NCBI GenBank assembly: GCA_041391125.1 | Contig: JAWKON010000040.1 | Location: forward strand, 1 to 64,000 | Source: JACKBC01 sp041391125 | Lineage (GTDB): Bacteria > Chloroflexota > Anaerolineae > Caldilineales > Caldilineaceae | Length of the DNA stretch: 64,000 nt | Direction of reading: 5' to 3' | Shown: piece after piece, positions 45,360 to 56,419 of the stretch | Layout: each line of letters opens with the position of its first letter | How positions within the stretch are numbered: position 1 is the first letter of the stretch | Translations under genes and position numbers: made by a program | The notes under the pieces: model-generated | Told to the model about the DNA's origin: nothing | Seen by the model: the letters and a program-made list of their open reading frames with translations, nothing else | Database searches by the model: none

Positions 45360-46049
45360 TCACCCGTCCTCTAACACCCAGGCCAAATCCGCCACCGATT
45401 CGACAATATGCGTGTGCGGCGCGGCTTTGAGCCGTTCCAGCGTGTGGGCGCCGGAGAGGACGCCTACGTTGAGCGCCGCGCCGGCGTTGTGGCCCGCCGC
45501 CAAATCCAGGGCCGTGTCGCCCACAGTCATCACATTGTGGACGCTGACGACGCCGGTTTTTTCCATGGCGCGAAAAATCATATAGGGCGCGGGGCGGCCC
45601 ATGGGCACATCGTCGCCACAGACCACGGCGTCAATGGCGCCGCGATCCAGAGGCAGATAGGTGAGAATGGCGGCCACCATGTCGCGGTCAAAGCCGGTGT
45701 TTAGGGCAATTTTGAGGCCGCGTTGGCGCAACTCGCGCAATGTTTGCTCTACCCCGGGGATGAGCGCGATGCCATTGGCAGCAAAACTGGCGCGCAAAAA
45801 TTCGCCAAAGGCAGCATACGTTTCTGCGGTCTGTTTATCCAACGCCGGCTCATCGGCGCCAATCTTTTCAGCCAGCAGCGTGCGGATGGCCGTGCGTTTG
45901 GCGGCGCCGCGCACGTTGGCAAGCTGCGCCGGCGTGATTTGAATGCCGCGCGTGGCCATGGCGGCGTCAAAGGCGGCGGGTACTTCGCCGCGGTCTTGGA
46001 TGGTGGTGCCGGCCATATCGAGCACAGCCAGTTCAATTTGGGGTTTCAT
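45360..46049 (-). CDS. Phosphonatase-like HAD hydrolase (PhnX-like)
   Basis: 229-residue HAD phosphatase. Motif I is LDMAGTTIQD (nucleophile D, then A-G-T-T rather than D-x-D-G-T), motif II NTGFDRDM, motif III region VCGDDVPMGRPAPYMIFRAM with Arg in place of Lys, and motif IV TVGDTALDLAAGHNAGA. This matches the PhnX-like subgroup related to phosphonoacetaldehyde hydrolase, whose substrate is not established. It starts five bases behind the YIP1 stop, at the end of the ABC importer cluster, so it probably acts on what that importer brings in. Confidence 0.85.
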   Translation of the reverse strand: MKPQIELAVLDMAGTTIQDRGEVPAAFDAAMATRGIQITPAQLANVRGAAKRTAIRTLLAEKIGADEPALDKQTAETYAAFGEFLRASFAANGIALIPGVEQTLRELRQRGLKIALNTGFDRDMVAAILTYLPLDRGAIDAVVCGDDVPMGRPAPYMIFRAMEKTGVVSVHNVMTVGDTALDLAAGHNAGAALNVGVLSGAHTLERLKAAPHTHIVESVADLAWVLEDG

Positions 46050-46054
46050 GCAGA

Positions 46055-46698
46055 TTAACCGTTCGTGTTGGAAACAATCAAGGCCCCGATTAGTGCTGCG
46101 CCGCAGAAAATAAAGAGTCCGAAAATAATAATGGGGACTAGTGCGACCACAATGGCTTTGCCGGAGGTCAGCCTGTGTTCTACTTTGGTGGCAAAATAGG
46201 TCAGCACGACCTGGTATATTAGGATAATGAAACTGACGCAACCACCGAGTAATGGCACCAACCCCAACACTGCCGAAACAACGGTGAGCGGGGCATAGAA
46301 TGTGGAAAGCAAGTAGGCGTAGCGGCCATATTCGCCCTGACCGCCCAACATGCGCGCCACCAGCCAAAAGATGCCCACCCCAATTAAGAAGGTGATTGGG
46401 GTCATGAGCAGCGAAAGCAAAATGCTGCCGATGGCCAATCCTGTGACCGCCCCGCCGGAGAACATCTGCGACATCTGTTGCGCCATTTCCGGCGGCAGGT
46501 CCATCTGCGCGAAGATCTGATCCATACCACCCATGGCGTTGATGCCAATGGCCGCGCGCAAAGCACCCAACACCGCCGCGATCACCGCCGCGATCACCAC
46601 CCAAATGACTGCTGTGGCAATCGTAGCATCGGGCTTGTTGCGTTCGGACTCATAAAATTCTTCGTTGGGGTTGGAGACGGCGGCAATCCAAGTCTGAA

Positions 46699-46717
<19 letters not shown>
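46055..46717 (-). CDS. YIP1 family membrane protein
   Basis: 220 residues with five hydrophobic segments after a soluble start (IIQTWIAAVSNPNEEFYESE). FLIGVGIFWLVARMLGGQGE followed by YGRYAYLLSTFYAPLTVVSA is the Yip1/YIF1 domain signature. AAGGAGGG lies eight bases upstream. It overlaps the upstream ATPase frame, but that end of the ATPase looks like read-through. Function unknown. Confidence 0.85.
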
Positions 46718-48012
<1,295 letters not shown>

Positions 48013-48118
48013 TTTGGAAAGGCATCACTTTGCGAGAATATTTGCGGGTATCTATTGCTTATTGCTGTATAGCTCTCTAGCAAAGCAATACAGCTATACA
48101 GCAATAAGCAAATAAAAC

Positions 48119-48940
48119 TCACACCCGCCCAAAGCCGCCCGCCGCGGCATCTTCGCCGGTCAGATAGCGCGAAGTCAGCAGCAGGAGCAGCACGGCCGGG
48201 ATAACGAAAATAATGCTGATGGCGGCAGTGAGCGCGGTGTCATTGGCGCCGGCCACGGCAAAGAGCAGCACGGGCAACGTTTTGATAAAGCCGCCGCCAA
48301 TCAGCAGCGTCGTGATATATTGGCTCCACGAAATCAAAAAGGCAAAGAGCCCGGCCACCATCATGCCCGGAAAAATGGCGGGCAGCGTAACGTACCAAAA
48401 GGTGCGCAGCGGACCGGCGCCCAGGCTGCGCGCCTGCTCTTCATATTCGGGATCATAATTGGCAAAAACGCCGGCCATGACCAGCACTACATAGGGCATA
48501 ATGGGCGACAGATGTACCAGCATAACGCCCAGCCGCGTGTCGGCCAGGCCATAGCGGATAAAGAGCACGTGGATGCCCAGCACCACGGCCAGCGGCGGCA
48601 CAATGGTCGGCGCCAGCAGCAGAAACTCGACCACGCGCTTGCCCCGAAAACGGTGCAACCCCATAGCGCGCCCGGCCGGAATGCTCACCAGCACCGAAGC
48701 AACGGTCACCACCGCCGCGATCACGATGGAATTCCACAGCGCCTCCAACATGCCCGAGCGGGCCGAAAACGCAATCTGCCAAGCGCGCAAGCTCCAGCTC
48801 TCCGGCAGCAGCAGCGGAAACGGCCAGCGAAAGGCAAACGACCAGATCAGCAGCGGAATCAACGGCAGCAGCAGCCAGAGGAGAATGGCGGCCAGGGCCA
48901 GCCAGCGTAGGATGTGGGGGAGGCGGGTTTGGTTGGTCAT
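48119..48940 (-). CDS. ABC transporter permease (PotC/YnjC second-half-like)
   Basis: 273 residues, six helices. ALAAILLWLLLPLIPLLIWS starts the protein, and the EAA loop is YDPEYEEQARSLGAGPLRTF followed by VTLPAIFPGMMVAGLFAF. Belongs to the 2-aminoethylphosphonate/iron/spermidine group of permeases. In E. coli YnjC the two permease halves are fused; here they are separate genes (48119 and 49012). Confidence 0.9.
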   Translation of the reverse strand: MTNQTRLPHILRWLALAAILLWLLLPLIPLLIWSFAFRWPFPLLLPESWSLRAWQIAFSARSGMLEALWNSIVIAAVVTVASVLVSIPAGRAMGLHRFRGKRVVEFLLLAPTIVPPLAVVLGIHVLFIRYGLADTRLGVMLVHLSPIMPYVVLVMAGVFANYDPEYEEQARSLGAGPLRTFWYVTLPAIFPGMMVAGLFAFLISWSQYITTLLIGGGFIKTLPVLLFAVAGANDTALTAAISIIFVIPAVLLLLLTSRYLTGEDAAAGGFGRV

Positions 48941-48951
48941 GGTTGAATGGG

Positions 48952-49012
48952 ATTAGGGATTAGGAAGTAGGGAGTAGGGGTGGACGATTCTCACTTCCCT
49001 ACTTCCCTGTCC
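48952..49012. repeat. AGTAGGG words and CCCTACTTCCC mirror
   Basis: Short copy of the AGTAGGG inverted array between the two permease genes (GGATTAGGAAGTAGGGAGTA ... CTTCCCTACTTCCC). Confidence 0.7.
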
Positions 49013-49870
49013 TAATCCACTTTCCTCACAATGCGCCGCGACAACTCCATATAGGCCAAAATCAACAGCGTGCTCAAAACCGTGATCACCACCGCCATAG
49101 CCATGGCTTGGGGGCGCTGGTTGAGATCGGGGTCGGTGTAGCTGCGCACGGCCAGCACGGGCAGCGCCTGGGGAAATGAGCGGCCCAGCATAAAGGGGAT
49201 TTCGTAGGCGCCTAACGTGAAAGCCAGCACGATGACCGACACCGACAGCACGCCGGGCAGGATCAGCGGCAGCAGCACGTGGCGAAAGCGCTGCCAGCGA
49301 TTGGCGCCCAGCGTCTGCGCCAGCGCTTCGTAATCGTCGCCCACCGACTGCAAAATGGCCAGCACCACTACGCCAATAAAGGGGATCTCTTTCCACACAT
49401 ATTCGGCGATAATGCCAATGGCGTAGCGGTCAAAGACCAGCTCGGGGAAGGCGGCCGGCTGCTCGATCAGATTGACGGCATGGGCGGCGCGGGCCAGGAA
49501 GCCGCCCTGCGTAAAGAGAAAGAGCATGCCGATGGCGCCCACAATGTGTGGGATGGGCAGGTTGAGCTGAAAGAGAAAGGTCATCACCTGCTTGCCGCCG
49601 AAGCTGCGGCGCAGCAGCAACCCGCTGGCAATGGCCAGCGTCATGGAGATGGCCGTGGATGCAATGGCAATATAGAGCGTCAAGCCCAGCGAACGCAGAA
49701 ATCCGCGGTCGGTCAATATGCCCACATAGGCGTCCAGATTGGGCTCGGTCAGCCCGATGATGGGCATGTAATTAAAGCTGCGCATGAGCCCGACGACGAG
49801 GCCACCCAAAGAAGAGCATGATTATGAGTAACGCCGGGCTGAGCATGACGTATGGGCGGAGACGTTCCAT
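49012..49870 (-). CDS. ABC transporter permease (PotB/YnjC first-half-like, one frameshift)
   Basis: About 286 residues after joining MERLRPYVMLSPALLIIMLF (from 49870) to GGLVVGLMRSFNYMPIIGLT near 49805. Six helices; the EAA loop is VGDDYEALAQTLGANRWQRF followed by HVLLPLILPGVLSVSVIVLA. PALLIIMLFF-type N-termini and the extracytoplasmic LTDRGFLRSLGLTLYIA are usual for this group. Pairs with 48119-48940. Confidence 0.88.
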
Positions 49871-49899
49871 ATGGGAATCTTTCGCGTAAAAGGGATGGG

Positions 49900-50147
49900 G
49901 TGCGGGGGTGACAAGGTGACTGGGTTGACCCGTTTGGTCTCGATACGTGCGGAAACTGCCCCGCACTACTCGACCGGCACTCGCCTAAATAGTTCGTGAG
50001 TCCTTGGCTGATACATGTGCCCCCTTACCTTGTCACCCGGTCACCTTGTCACCCGGTCACCTTGTCACCCGGTCACCTTGTCACCCGGTCACTTTGTCAC
50101 CCGGTCACCTTGTCACCTTGTCACCCGGTCACCTTGTCACCTTTTCA
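49900..50147. repeat. 90-base repeat copy plus 16-base tandem array CACCTTGTCACCCGGT
   Basis: 49925-50016 is a near-identical copy of the segment at 3518-3611. From 50029 to 50145 the 16-base word CACCTTGTCACCCGGT repeats about seven times with small variants and ends at the stop of the binding-protein gene. There are no unique spacers, so it is not a CRISPR array. Confidence 0.88.
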
Positions 50148-51413
50148 TTATTTCTCCAACACATTCGCACGCCACGCCTGCTCCAACACCGGCTGCATGT
50201 CGCCGAGCTGCGGCAGCGCGGGTTTGAATTGATCGAGCGGAAAGGCGGCGGGACCCAGATCCAGGGCGGCAAATTCATCTTGAATTTCCTGGGGCAACCG
50301 CGCAACGACCACAGCGGGCGTACCACCCACGTCGCGCATGAGGGCGAGCTGATTTTCGGGTGACTGGATCAAGTTGGCGATGACCATGGCGGCGGCTTTG
50401 TGCGGCGAATTAAAAGGGATGGCCACATAGTGCGCATTGGCCACGGTGCCGGTGTCGAACATCATGGTGCGCATGGTTTCGGGATAGACGCCGTCGGCAA
50501 TCAGATTCGTAGTGTCACCGTAGCCAAAGGTCATGGCAAAGGCGATTTCGCCATTTTTCACCAGCTCGCGCAGTTCGGTCAAGTCGTTGGGATAGGTTTC
50601 GCCGTTGCGCCACAGACAGGGCTTGATGTCGTTGAGCGCCTCCCACAGGGCGGGAGACAGCTCATCAAATTTAGCCTGCACATCCGCGGCGCGCCGAGCC
50701 ACAGATCGGTCTGGCCGGTGTAGTGATAGAGCAGCGTGGTGATAAAGCCGGTGCCGGTAAAATCGGGCGGCGCTGGATAGGTGAATTTGCCCGGATTGTT
50801 ACACACGTAGCGGAAAAAGTCGTCAATATTGGTGGGCGGATCGACCACGGCGCTATCATACTCGATGACCATTTGCGACGTACCCCACAGCGATTCCTGC
50901 CCATTGATGGCGCGGCCGGCATCATAATTATAGTAGCCGCTGCTGGTGTCAATATATTCTACGTTGGGCAGCGCATCCGTATAGGGGCCAAACATCAAAT
51001 CGGCCTGCTGCAGCGTAATAAAATTCTCGGCGTTGATCCAGATTATGTCCACCGAGCCGTCGCTGTTGCGACCGGCCTCGGCCTCGCCCAGCACCTTGTT
51101 GACCACTTCGACGGTGTCGTTGACGTGGACCGGGTTGATGGTCACGTTGTACAGTTCCTGGGCCTGCTCATTGAGCGTGACGCCCACAAATTCGTTCCAC
51201 TGATCGCTGCCCCCCCAGTGGTACCAGTTAACGGTCTGGCCATTGGCTTCGGCCAGCACCTCGTCCCAAGTCATGTTGGGCCAGTCGGCGTCGACATGCT
51301 TGCCCACGGGTTGCACAGCTTCATTGGCGGGCGGTGCGCTCACCGGCTGACAGGCCGCAAGCAGCAGCATGACGACGACAAGCATGGTAAGTTGGCGGTG
51401 AGATCCTCTGCAT
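50148..51413 (-). CDS. ABC transporter substrate-binding lipoprotein, YnjB-like (frameshifts)
   Basis: About 420 residues. Lipobox LLLAAC lies behind MLVVVMLLLAACQPVS; ATG 51413 has AAAGGAG upstream but needs one frame change (near 51390) to reach the signal peptide. MTWDEVLAEANGQTVNWYHW, KVLGEAEAGRNSDGSVDIIW, INAENFITLQQADLMFGPYT and VYPETMRTMMFDTGTVANAH match the YnjB family. A second change lies near 50690. Leads a minus-strand operon with two permeases and an ATPase. Family substrate not established. Confidence 0.85.
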
Positions 51414-52031
51414 GGTTTCTCCTTTAGGGTGTTGCAATGGCATATCTGAAAGTGACGCCTAACTTTATCTGCCAATTCCGGCAGCATCTGTGAGTCTGCC
51501 TACGAAATAAGACTCAATGGGATCTCTTGTGGCCCCCTTCCTGGCAGAGGCAGCTCGCGCGTTCGCCGCAGCCAAAGCTCTCTGCCTCTGCCCTGAAAAT
51601 AGGCCGCACGCACACGGAGAAGTCCAGCATTTTCATCCCCTGTGGCGCGCTGGTGCGCATGGGCAGCTTCCAGGAAGGGGACGCGGCCACCATGTCAATC
51701 CCCTGAGATCCGAAAGAGCCCAAAATAAAAGGGGCGATGCGCGGCGAATTTAACCAAGTTGCATTTCTGACAGAATATTGTATACTTGAAATACCATAAT
51801 TGCGCAATCTCCCCAATCGGCGCAAAATGTGGCGCTGTTTGTATATCCGGCTTCGTATGATAACGGTTATCCAAGCCGCTATCGATCTCCTTCGTTCCCA
51901 TGTTCAACATTATGCTTTTGCTTTGAATGAAAGTCGGCGCGATTCAACGCGTTGAATGTTGCTGTGCGTCGACCTTCCATTTCACTTGCAGTCTATCAAC
52001 GCCACACGCAAATTTTACAAGGAGGAAGATC
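51414..52031. other. Divergent gap: palindrome, unidentified remnant and ATATTGTATAC site
   Basis: Contains AGAGGCAGCTCGCGCGTTCG ... CTCTCTGCCTCTGCC (about 51545-51595), related to 10455-10525. Minus-strand 51610-51740 reads PRIAPFILGSFGSQGIDMV then SWKLPMRTSAPQGMKMLDF, which looks protein-like but is too short to be a gene and was not recognised. ATATTGTATAC lies at 51775-51785. The promoters for the importers on either side must be here. Confidence 0.45.
51775..51785 (+). promoter_or_regulatory. ATATTGTATAC motif upstream of sugar importer
   Basis: 11-base word identical to 37005-37015 and 57478-57488, all three in gaps. Here it is 247 bases before the binding-protein start. It could be an operator half-site or an extended -10 element (TATACT follows). 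Confidence 0.4.
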
Positions 52032-53441
52032 ATGTTTCAGCCCACTCTCAATTCTATGAGCCGTCGGCAGTTTTTACGCCTAGCCGGCGGCACGGCCACG
52101 CTGGCCGCGCTGGCCGCCTGTACGCCGCCCACAGGCGCGCCGGCCGGTGCTGGCGCCGGCGAGGCCGAGGCGGAAGGCATTACGCTGGTCGCCTGGTTTA
52201 CCGACCGCCGCACCATCAACGAGATGACCGAGCAGACCGCGATCCCCGAATTTGAATCGCGCAACGAGGGCATCAAGATTGACATGCAGTTTGTGCCGGA
52301 GAGCGAGTTGCAGCAAAAGCTGCTCACCTCCAAAGCCGCCGGCAACGCGCCGGACAACTCGTCCATTGACGAAACGTTTCTGGATACGTTGACCAAACAA
52401 GAGGTGCTGCGCCCGATCCCCAGCGAAGTGATTGACGTGCGTGAAGAGATGGGCCAACTGACCGCCGACCTCTATCACATTTCGCCCACCGGTGATACGC
52501 CCCAATATTATGGCTTGCCCAATGGCGTCTTTAGCGCGGCAATTTATTACAACGCGGGGCTGCTGGAGGAACTGGGCTACACGCCAGATGATATACCCGA
52601 TAATTGGGATGATTTCCTGATTTGGGCCAAAGAGATCACCGAATGGGACGGCGACACGCTGACGCGCAGCGGCTTTGCCTTTTACGGCAATGAAGGCTCG
52701 CTCTATAGTTGCCTGCGTCATCAGTTGGGCGGCGCGCTGGATGGCAATGTTTTTGCAACCAAAGATACTGTGCGCTATAGCGACGAAATTGGCATCCAGT
52801 CCTGGCAATTTATTATGGATCTGTACAACGAACACAAGCTGGACAGCATCAACGAAGGCTTAAACTCGCGCGAACGTTTTGGCAACGGCAACGCGGTGAC
52901 GCTCTACAACTGGACCTGGTTCAACGGCTTTATGGACACCCAATATGACGGCATCGACTGGGGTCTGCGGCTGGAGCCCACCATGAGTGGCGGTCCCATT
53001 TACGGCAACCGCGGTCCCGATGTGGGTTTCACCGTCACCACCCAGAACGATGCGAATCTGGAAGCGGCGTTCAAATTTTACCGCTATCTGGTGAGCCCAG
53101 ACTATCTGGCCCGCTACAGCAAGTTCCGCGGCGTGCAGCCCAGCCTGAAAGCCATGTGGGACCAACCAGATTTCTCGGCGGAATCGGGGCCGCAGTGGGC
53201 GCCCATCGCCATAAAGAATCGCCCGGAAAACAGCGTAGATTGGGGCTTTGTGCCGCGCGAACTCTACGACGCCATCGGCCAAATCGATCCGTCGATTCGC
53301 GACGAGGGCGAAGATATTGCCACCGTCCTGCAGCGCGCCGACAAGAATGGCAACGAGTTCCTGGCCGGCAACCCGCAGTGGAGCATTCTGAGCGCGGCCG
53401 ATTATGAAGCCAATCCGCAGTGGCTGACCGCGGCGGGGTAA
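52032..53441 (+). CDS. Sugar ABC transporter substrate-binding lipoprotein (family 1)
   Basis: 469 residues. Twin-arginine motif SRRQFLRLAGG and lipobox LAAC (Cys about residue 30), so Tat-exported and lipid-anchored. Binding-protein features include TLVAWFTDRRTINEM, YGLPNGVFSAAIYYNAGLLE, FTVTTQNDANLEAAFKFYRY and PQWSILSAADYEANPQWLTA. Start at 52032 behind AAGGAGGAAGATC. First gene of a plus-strand group containing two permeases, a cupin and two dioxygenase-like genes. Confidence 0.93.
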   Translation: MFQPTLNSMSRRQFLRLAGGTATLAALAACTPPTGAPAGAGAGEAEAEGITLVAWFTDRRTINEMTEQTAIPEFESRNEGIKIDMQFVPESELQQKLLTSKAAGNAPDNSSIDETFLDTLTKQEVLRPIPSEVIDVREEMGQLTADLYHISPTGDTPQYYGLPNGVFSAAIYYNAGLLEELGYTPDDIPDNWDDFLIWAKEITEWDGDTLTRSGFAFYGNEGSLYSCLRHQLGGALDGNVFATKDTVRYSDEIGIQSWQFIMDLYNEHKLDSINEGLNSRERFGNGNAVTLYNWTWFNGFMDTQYDGIDWGLRLEPTMSGGPIYGNRGPDVGFTVTTQNDANLEAAFKFYRYLVSPDYLARYSKFRGVQPSLKAMWDQPDFSAESGPQWAPIAIKNRPENSVDWGFVPRELYDAIGQIDPSIRDEGEDIATVLQRADKNGNEFLAGNPQWSILSAADYEANPQWLTAAG

Positions 53442-53442
53442 G

Positions 53443-53793
53443 GGCCGCTCCTCCCCCTGGCCCCCCTCTCCCCAAGGGGAGAGGAGGGAGAAAGACGTGC
53501 GAGACACGTCAAGGGGGAGGAGAGGCTTGTGTCTTTGAGAATGTTCTATGACGTTACCATAGGTGTAAACTTAAGAGACAGGATCAGTGCCGGTTGAGTA
53601 GGCCACGGCAGTTCCCAGCCTACTCAACCGCCGTTCGCTTCCCCTTAAGTTTACACTTATGATGGCGTTACATAGGGGCATGAGTTGGAGCGCAAACATG
53701 TCCGCTTTACAAGGCCGCGCTATTCGCCCCAACTCGCGCCCGCATTTGCGAACGCCCGGCATACAATTGTGACGTACCCCAGGAGAGATTGGC
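53443..53793. repeat. CCTCCCCCTGGCCCCCCTCTCC palindrome and a 94-base element with 13-base perfect terminal inverted repeats
   Basis: 53443-53530 is a relative of the 33213 hairpin (CCCCTCTCCCCAAGGGGAGAGG then AAGGGGGAGGAGAGG). 53563-53656 begins GTGTAAACTTAAG and ends CTTAAGTTTACAC, exact complements, and encloses GGTTGAGTAGGCC ... CCTACTCAACC; this looks like a miniature inverted-repeat element. AGGAGAG precedes the next gene. Confidence 0.75.
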
Positions 53794-54705
53794 GTGTATA
53801 CCGAAACTTGGCTGCCTAAGCACACCATGGGCCGGATTGTGCTCTTTGGCGCGCTGGCCTTTATGCTGATCATGCTCTGGATTCCCATTGGCGAGATGTT
53901 TCTGTGGAGCTTCTTTGTCAAGGAGCCGGGCATTCAGGAATTTGCCGGTCTGCAAAACTACCGCGAAATCCTTTTTGATGATGAGATTTTCCGCAAATCG
54001 CTCCAGGTCACTTTTAGCTTTGCGCTGATGGTGGTGCCGGGGGTGACGCTGGTAGGGCTGCTGCTGGCCGTGGCCGTAAATCGGATTGCCAATGTAACGC
54101 TGCGCGGCTTTTTCACCGTGGCCTTCTTCACGTCGTATGTGGTGCCGCTGGTGGCGGTGGCGCTGGTCTGGCGCTATATTTATCTGCCTGGCAAGCAGGG
54201 GCTGCTCAACGTGATCCTGGGCGGAATTGGCATCTCGCCCATCCGCTGGCTAACGACTAGCGATTGGGCGCTGCGTTCGCTGGCCATTATGCGCATTTGG
54301 AAAGACGCCGGCTATGCCATGGTGCTTTTCTTGGCCGGGCTGCAATCCATCCCTAAAGTCTATTATGAAGCCGCCGAGGTGGATGGCGCCAACGGCTGGC
54401 GGCGCTTTTGGAACATTACGCTGCCGCTGCTGATGCCCACCGTAGCGTTTGTAGTGGTGGTCAACACGCTGGGCGCTTTCCTGGCCTTTACGGAAGTGTA
54501 CGTCATGACCGGTGAATCGGGCGGTGGCGGCGTGCGCGGCGGCCCCAATTACGCCACCAATCTCATGGCCTTTCACATTTTCAACACGGCCATTGCCTAC
54601 AGCCACGAAGGCTACGGCAGCGCCATGGCCGCCATCTACTTCGTGATCATGGTCTCGGTGGGTTACTTCCAATACCGCTTTATCCGGGCTACGTTTGAGT
54701 ATTGA
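53794..54705 (+). CDS. Sugar ABC transporter permease (MalF-like)
   Basis: 303 residues, six helices, intact. IVLFGALAFMLIMLWIPIGE opens the protein; the EAA loop is PKVYYEAAEVDGANGWRRFW followed by NITLPLLMPTVAF. TGESGGGGVRGGPNYATNLM is the family's extracytoplasmic loop. GTG start after AGGAGAGATTGGC. Works with 52032 and 56420. Confidence 0.92.
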   Translation: MYTETWLPKHTMGRIVLFGALAFMLIMLWIPIGEMFLWSFFVKEPGIQEFAGLQNYREILFDDEIFRKSLQVTFSFALMVVPGVTLVGLLLAVAVNRIANVTLRGFFTVAFFTSYVVPLVAVALVWRYIYLPGKQGLLNVILGGIGISPIRWLTTSDWALRSLAIMRIWKDAGYAMVLFLAGLQSIPKVYYEAAEVDGANGWRRFWNITLPLLMPTVAFVVVVNTLGAFLAFTEVYVMTGESGGGGVRGGPNYATNLMAFHIFNTAIAYSHEGYGSAMAAIYFVIMVSVGYFQYRFIRATFEY

Positions 54706-54767
54706 GTGAAGTGAAATCAAGAAAGAATTTGGCAAAAGAATTGATGGCGTCAAGCGCCCACTTCGTG

Positions 54768-54846
54768 ATCAACAGATTACACAGATTACACAGATTACAC
54801 AGATTACGAAGAGAAAAATCTTTTTAATCTGTGTAATCTGTTGATC
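54768..54846. repeat. GATCAACAGATTACACAG palindrome with expanded ACACAGATT units
   Basis: Left arm carries four consecutive GATTAC/ACAGATT units, right arm AATCTGTGTAATCTGTTGAT. Shows internal word duplication compared with 26098. Confidence 0.9.
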
Positions 54847-54896
54847 ATATAGTAGGCGCTCTGCGCTATCTACGGTCTCAAAGAATAGAGGAATCC

Positions 54897-55367
54897 ATGT
54901 CGAAGCAATCTACCCCCAACTGGCGCGAGCATGGCGTGCGCGTGGTGAGCGGTGAGCATCTCGATTTGAACACGCCACAGACGCCCGGCATGACGCGGGC
55001 CGCCGCCATCAACAACGCCACCGCCGGCGCCCAAAAATTGTGGGCCGGCACGGTGGAGATTCACCCCAACGCCAAGACGGGCGCCCACCATCACGGCGAG
55101 CTGGAAAGCGTGATCTATGTGGTGCGCGGGCGGGCGCGCATGCGCTGGGGCGAGCAGCTCGAATATGTGGCCGAAGCCGGTCCGGGCGACTTTATTTATA
55201 TTCCGCCCTTTGTGCCGCACCAGGAGATCAACGCCCTGCCCGATGAATCGCTCTTCTGCATGTTGGTGCGCAGCGATCAGGCAGCCGTGGTGGTCAATTT
55301 GGAGCTGGACGCGGTGGCGGAAATGAGCGATGTGGAGTGGATCGACCCGATTCACGCGGGGAAATGA
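54897..55367 (+). CDS. Cupin domain protein
   Basis: 156-residue single-domain cupin. Metal motif 1 appears as TGAHHHGELESVIYVVRGRA (three His and Glu), motif 2 as PGDFIYIPPFVPHQEIN with the last His. The fold can bind Fe, Mn, Ni or Zn and serve as isomerase, dioxygenase or sugar epimerase. It sits between two permeases of a sugar importer and just before a PhyH-like gene; a role in modifying the imported compound is likely. Confidence 0.88.
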   Translation: MSKQSTPNWREHGVRVVSGEHLDLNTPQTPGMTRAAAINNATAGAQKLWAGTVEIHPNAKTGAHHHGELESVIYVVRGRARMRWGEQLEYVAEAGPGDFIYIPPFVPHQEINALPDESLFCMLVRSDQAAVVVNLELDAVAEMSDVEWIDPIHAGK

Positions 55368-55460
55368 CAAGGTGACCGGATGACAAGGTGACACGCTCAG
55401 CCACTGGTCACCCGGTCACCTTGTCACCTTGTCATCTTGTCATCCGGTCACTCTGTCACA
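55365..55460. repeat. GACAAGGTGACCGGATGAC / GTCACCCGGTCACCTTGTC inverted arrays
   Basis: 8- and 16-base words of the GACAAGGT family arranged as opposite arms around CACGCTCAGCCACTG, between cupin and PhyH-like genes. Confidence 0.85.
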
Positions 55461-55475
55461 AACAAGGAACCAACC

Positions 55476-56405
55476 ATGCAACAAGCAACTCTCGCCAACA
55501 GCAGCGCCGTGGCCGATGCAATTGCCATTACGCCGACGCAGCGCCAGCAGTTTGAAGAAGATGGCTTTTTTCTGATTGAGGACGCGCTCAATGCCGATGA
55601 GGTGGCGGCGGTGGTGGGCGTCATCGACCGGCTGTATGAAAAGTACCGCCTGGAGCGCAATTTGGGGCGGCACGAGGCGTTTCAAATTCGCAACATTGTG
55701 GCGGTGGACCCGCTGCTGCGCGACCTGATCGACCACCCGCGCATTTTGCCGCTGATTGTGGATGTGATGGGTTACAACATTCAAATTCGTACGTCGCATT
55801 TGGATGTGCGCCCACCCATGCGGTCTGAAGATGCACAGGCCGGCTTGGGCGAACGGGGCAGCTTTTTCCCCTGGCATTCGGATGCGCCCAACTTTGGCTG
55901 GCCCACGGTGGACGGCGTGATTCCCTATATGGAGATGAAGGTGGGCTACTATCTCACCGACCTGACCCAGCACAACAGCGGCGCCATCTGCGTGGTGCGC
56001 GGCAGCCATCGGCGGGCGCAAAAAGATGCGGCGGGCGCCTACATCATCGACCCCGCTGACATTGTGGAGGTTAACGTGCGGCCGGGCGCGGCCATGGTCT
56101 GGCGCACGGCGCTGCTGCACTGCGTCACGCCCAACCTGTCTGACCATGCCCGCAAGTGTCTCTATTATGGCTACAACCATCGCTGGATCCGCCCGTCCGA
56201 TTTTGACCACCAGGCGCCGGACGTGATGGCCGGCTGCACGCCGATCCAGCGCCAGCTTTTGGGCGAATTGGGCAGCGGTTCGCAAAATTACAATGGCGAC
56301 GACCCGCTGGTGCATCCGGTTTCGCGCTATTGGCGGCCCGCGGAAGAGGATATTCCGCTCAAAGCATGGGCCGAGCAGCGGCCCACCAATGGCAAAGCGC
56401 ATTGA
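55476..56405 (+). CDS. Phytanoyl-CoA dioxygenase (PhyH) family protein
   Basis: 309 residues. Fe(II)/2-oxoglutarate dioxygenase fold: FEEDGFFLIEDALNADEVAA near the N-terminus, WHSDAPNFGW giving the H-x-D iron ligands, VVRGSHRRAQ (2-oxoglutarate side) and TALLHCVTPNLSDHARK giving the distal His and Arg. All catalytic residues are present, so it is probably an active hydroxylase of a small molecule. Followed 14 bases later by a permease, a strong sign it belongs to the importer operon. Substrate unknown. Confidence 0.9.
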   Translation: MQQATLANSSAVADAIAITPTQRQQFEEDGFFLIEDALNADEVAAVVGVIDRLYEKYRLERNLGRHEAFQIRNIVAVDPLLRDLIDHPRILPLIVDVMGYNIQIRTSHLDVRPPMRSEDAQAGLGERGSFFPWHSDAPNFGWPTVDGVIPYMEMKVGYYLTDLTQHNSGAICVVRGSHRRAQKDAAGAYIIDPADIVEVNVRPGAAMVWRTALLHCVTPNLSDHARKCLYYGYNHRWIRPSDFDHQAPDVMAGCTPIQRQLLGELGSGSQNYNGDDPLVHPVSRYWRPAEEDIPLKAWAEQRPTNGKAH

Positions 56406-56419
56406 GGAAAAGATAAATC

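Noticed and set aside
50029..50145. Tandem array considered as CRISPR
   Set aside because: 16-base words are contiguous with no unique spacers, and no cas genes are present.
55440..56402. 320-codon minus-strand open frame opposite a PhyH gene
   Set aside because: The plus strand encodes a clear PhyH enzyme with all iron ligands; the antisense frame is an artefact of high GC.
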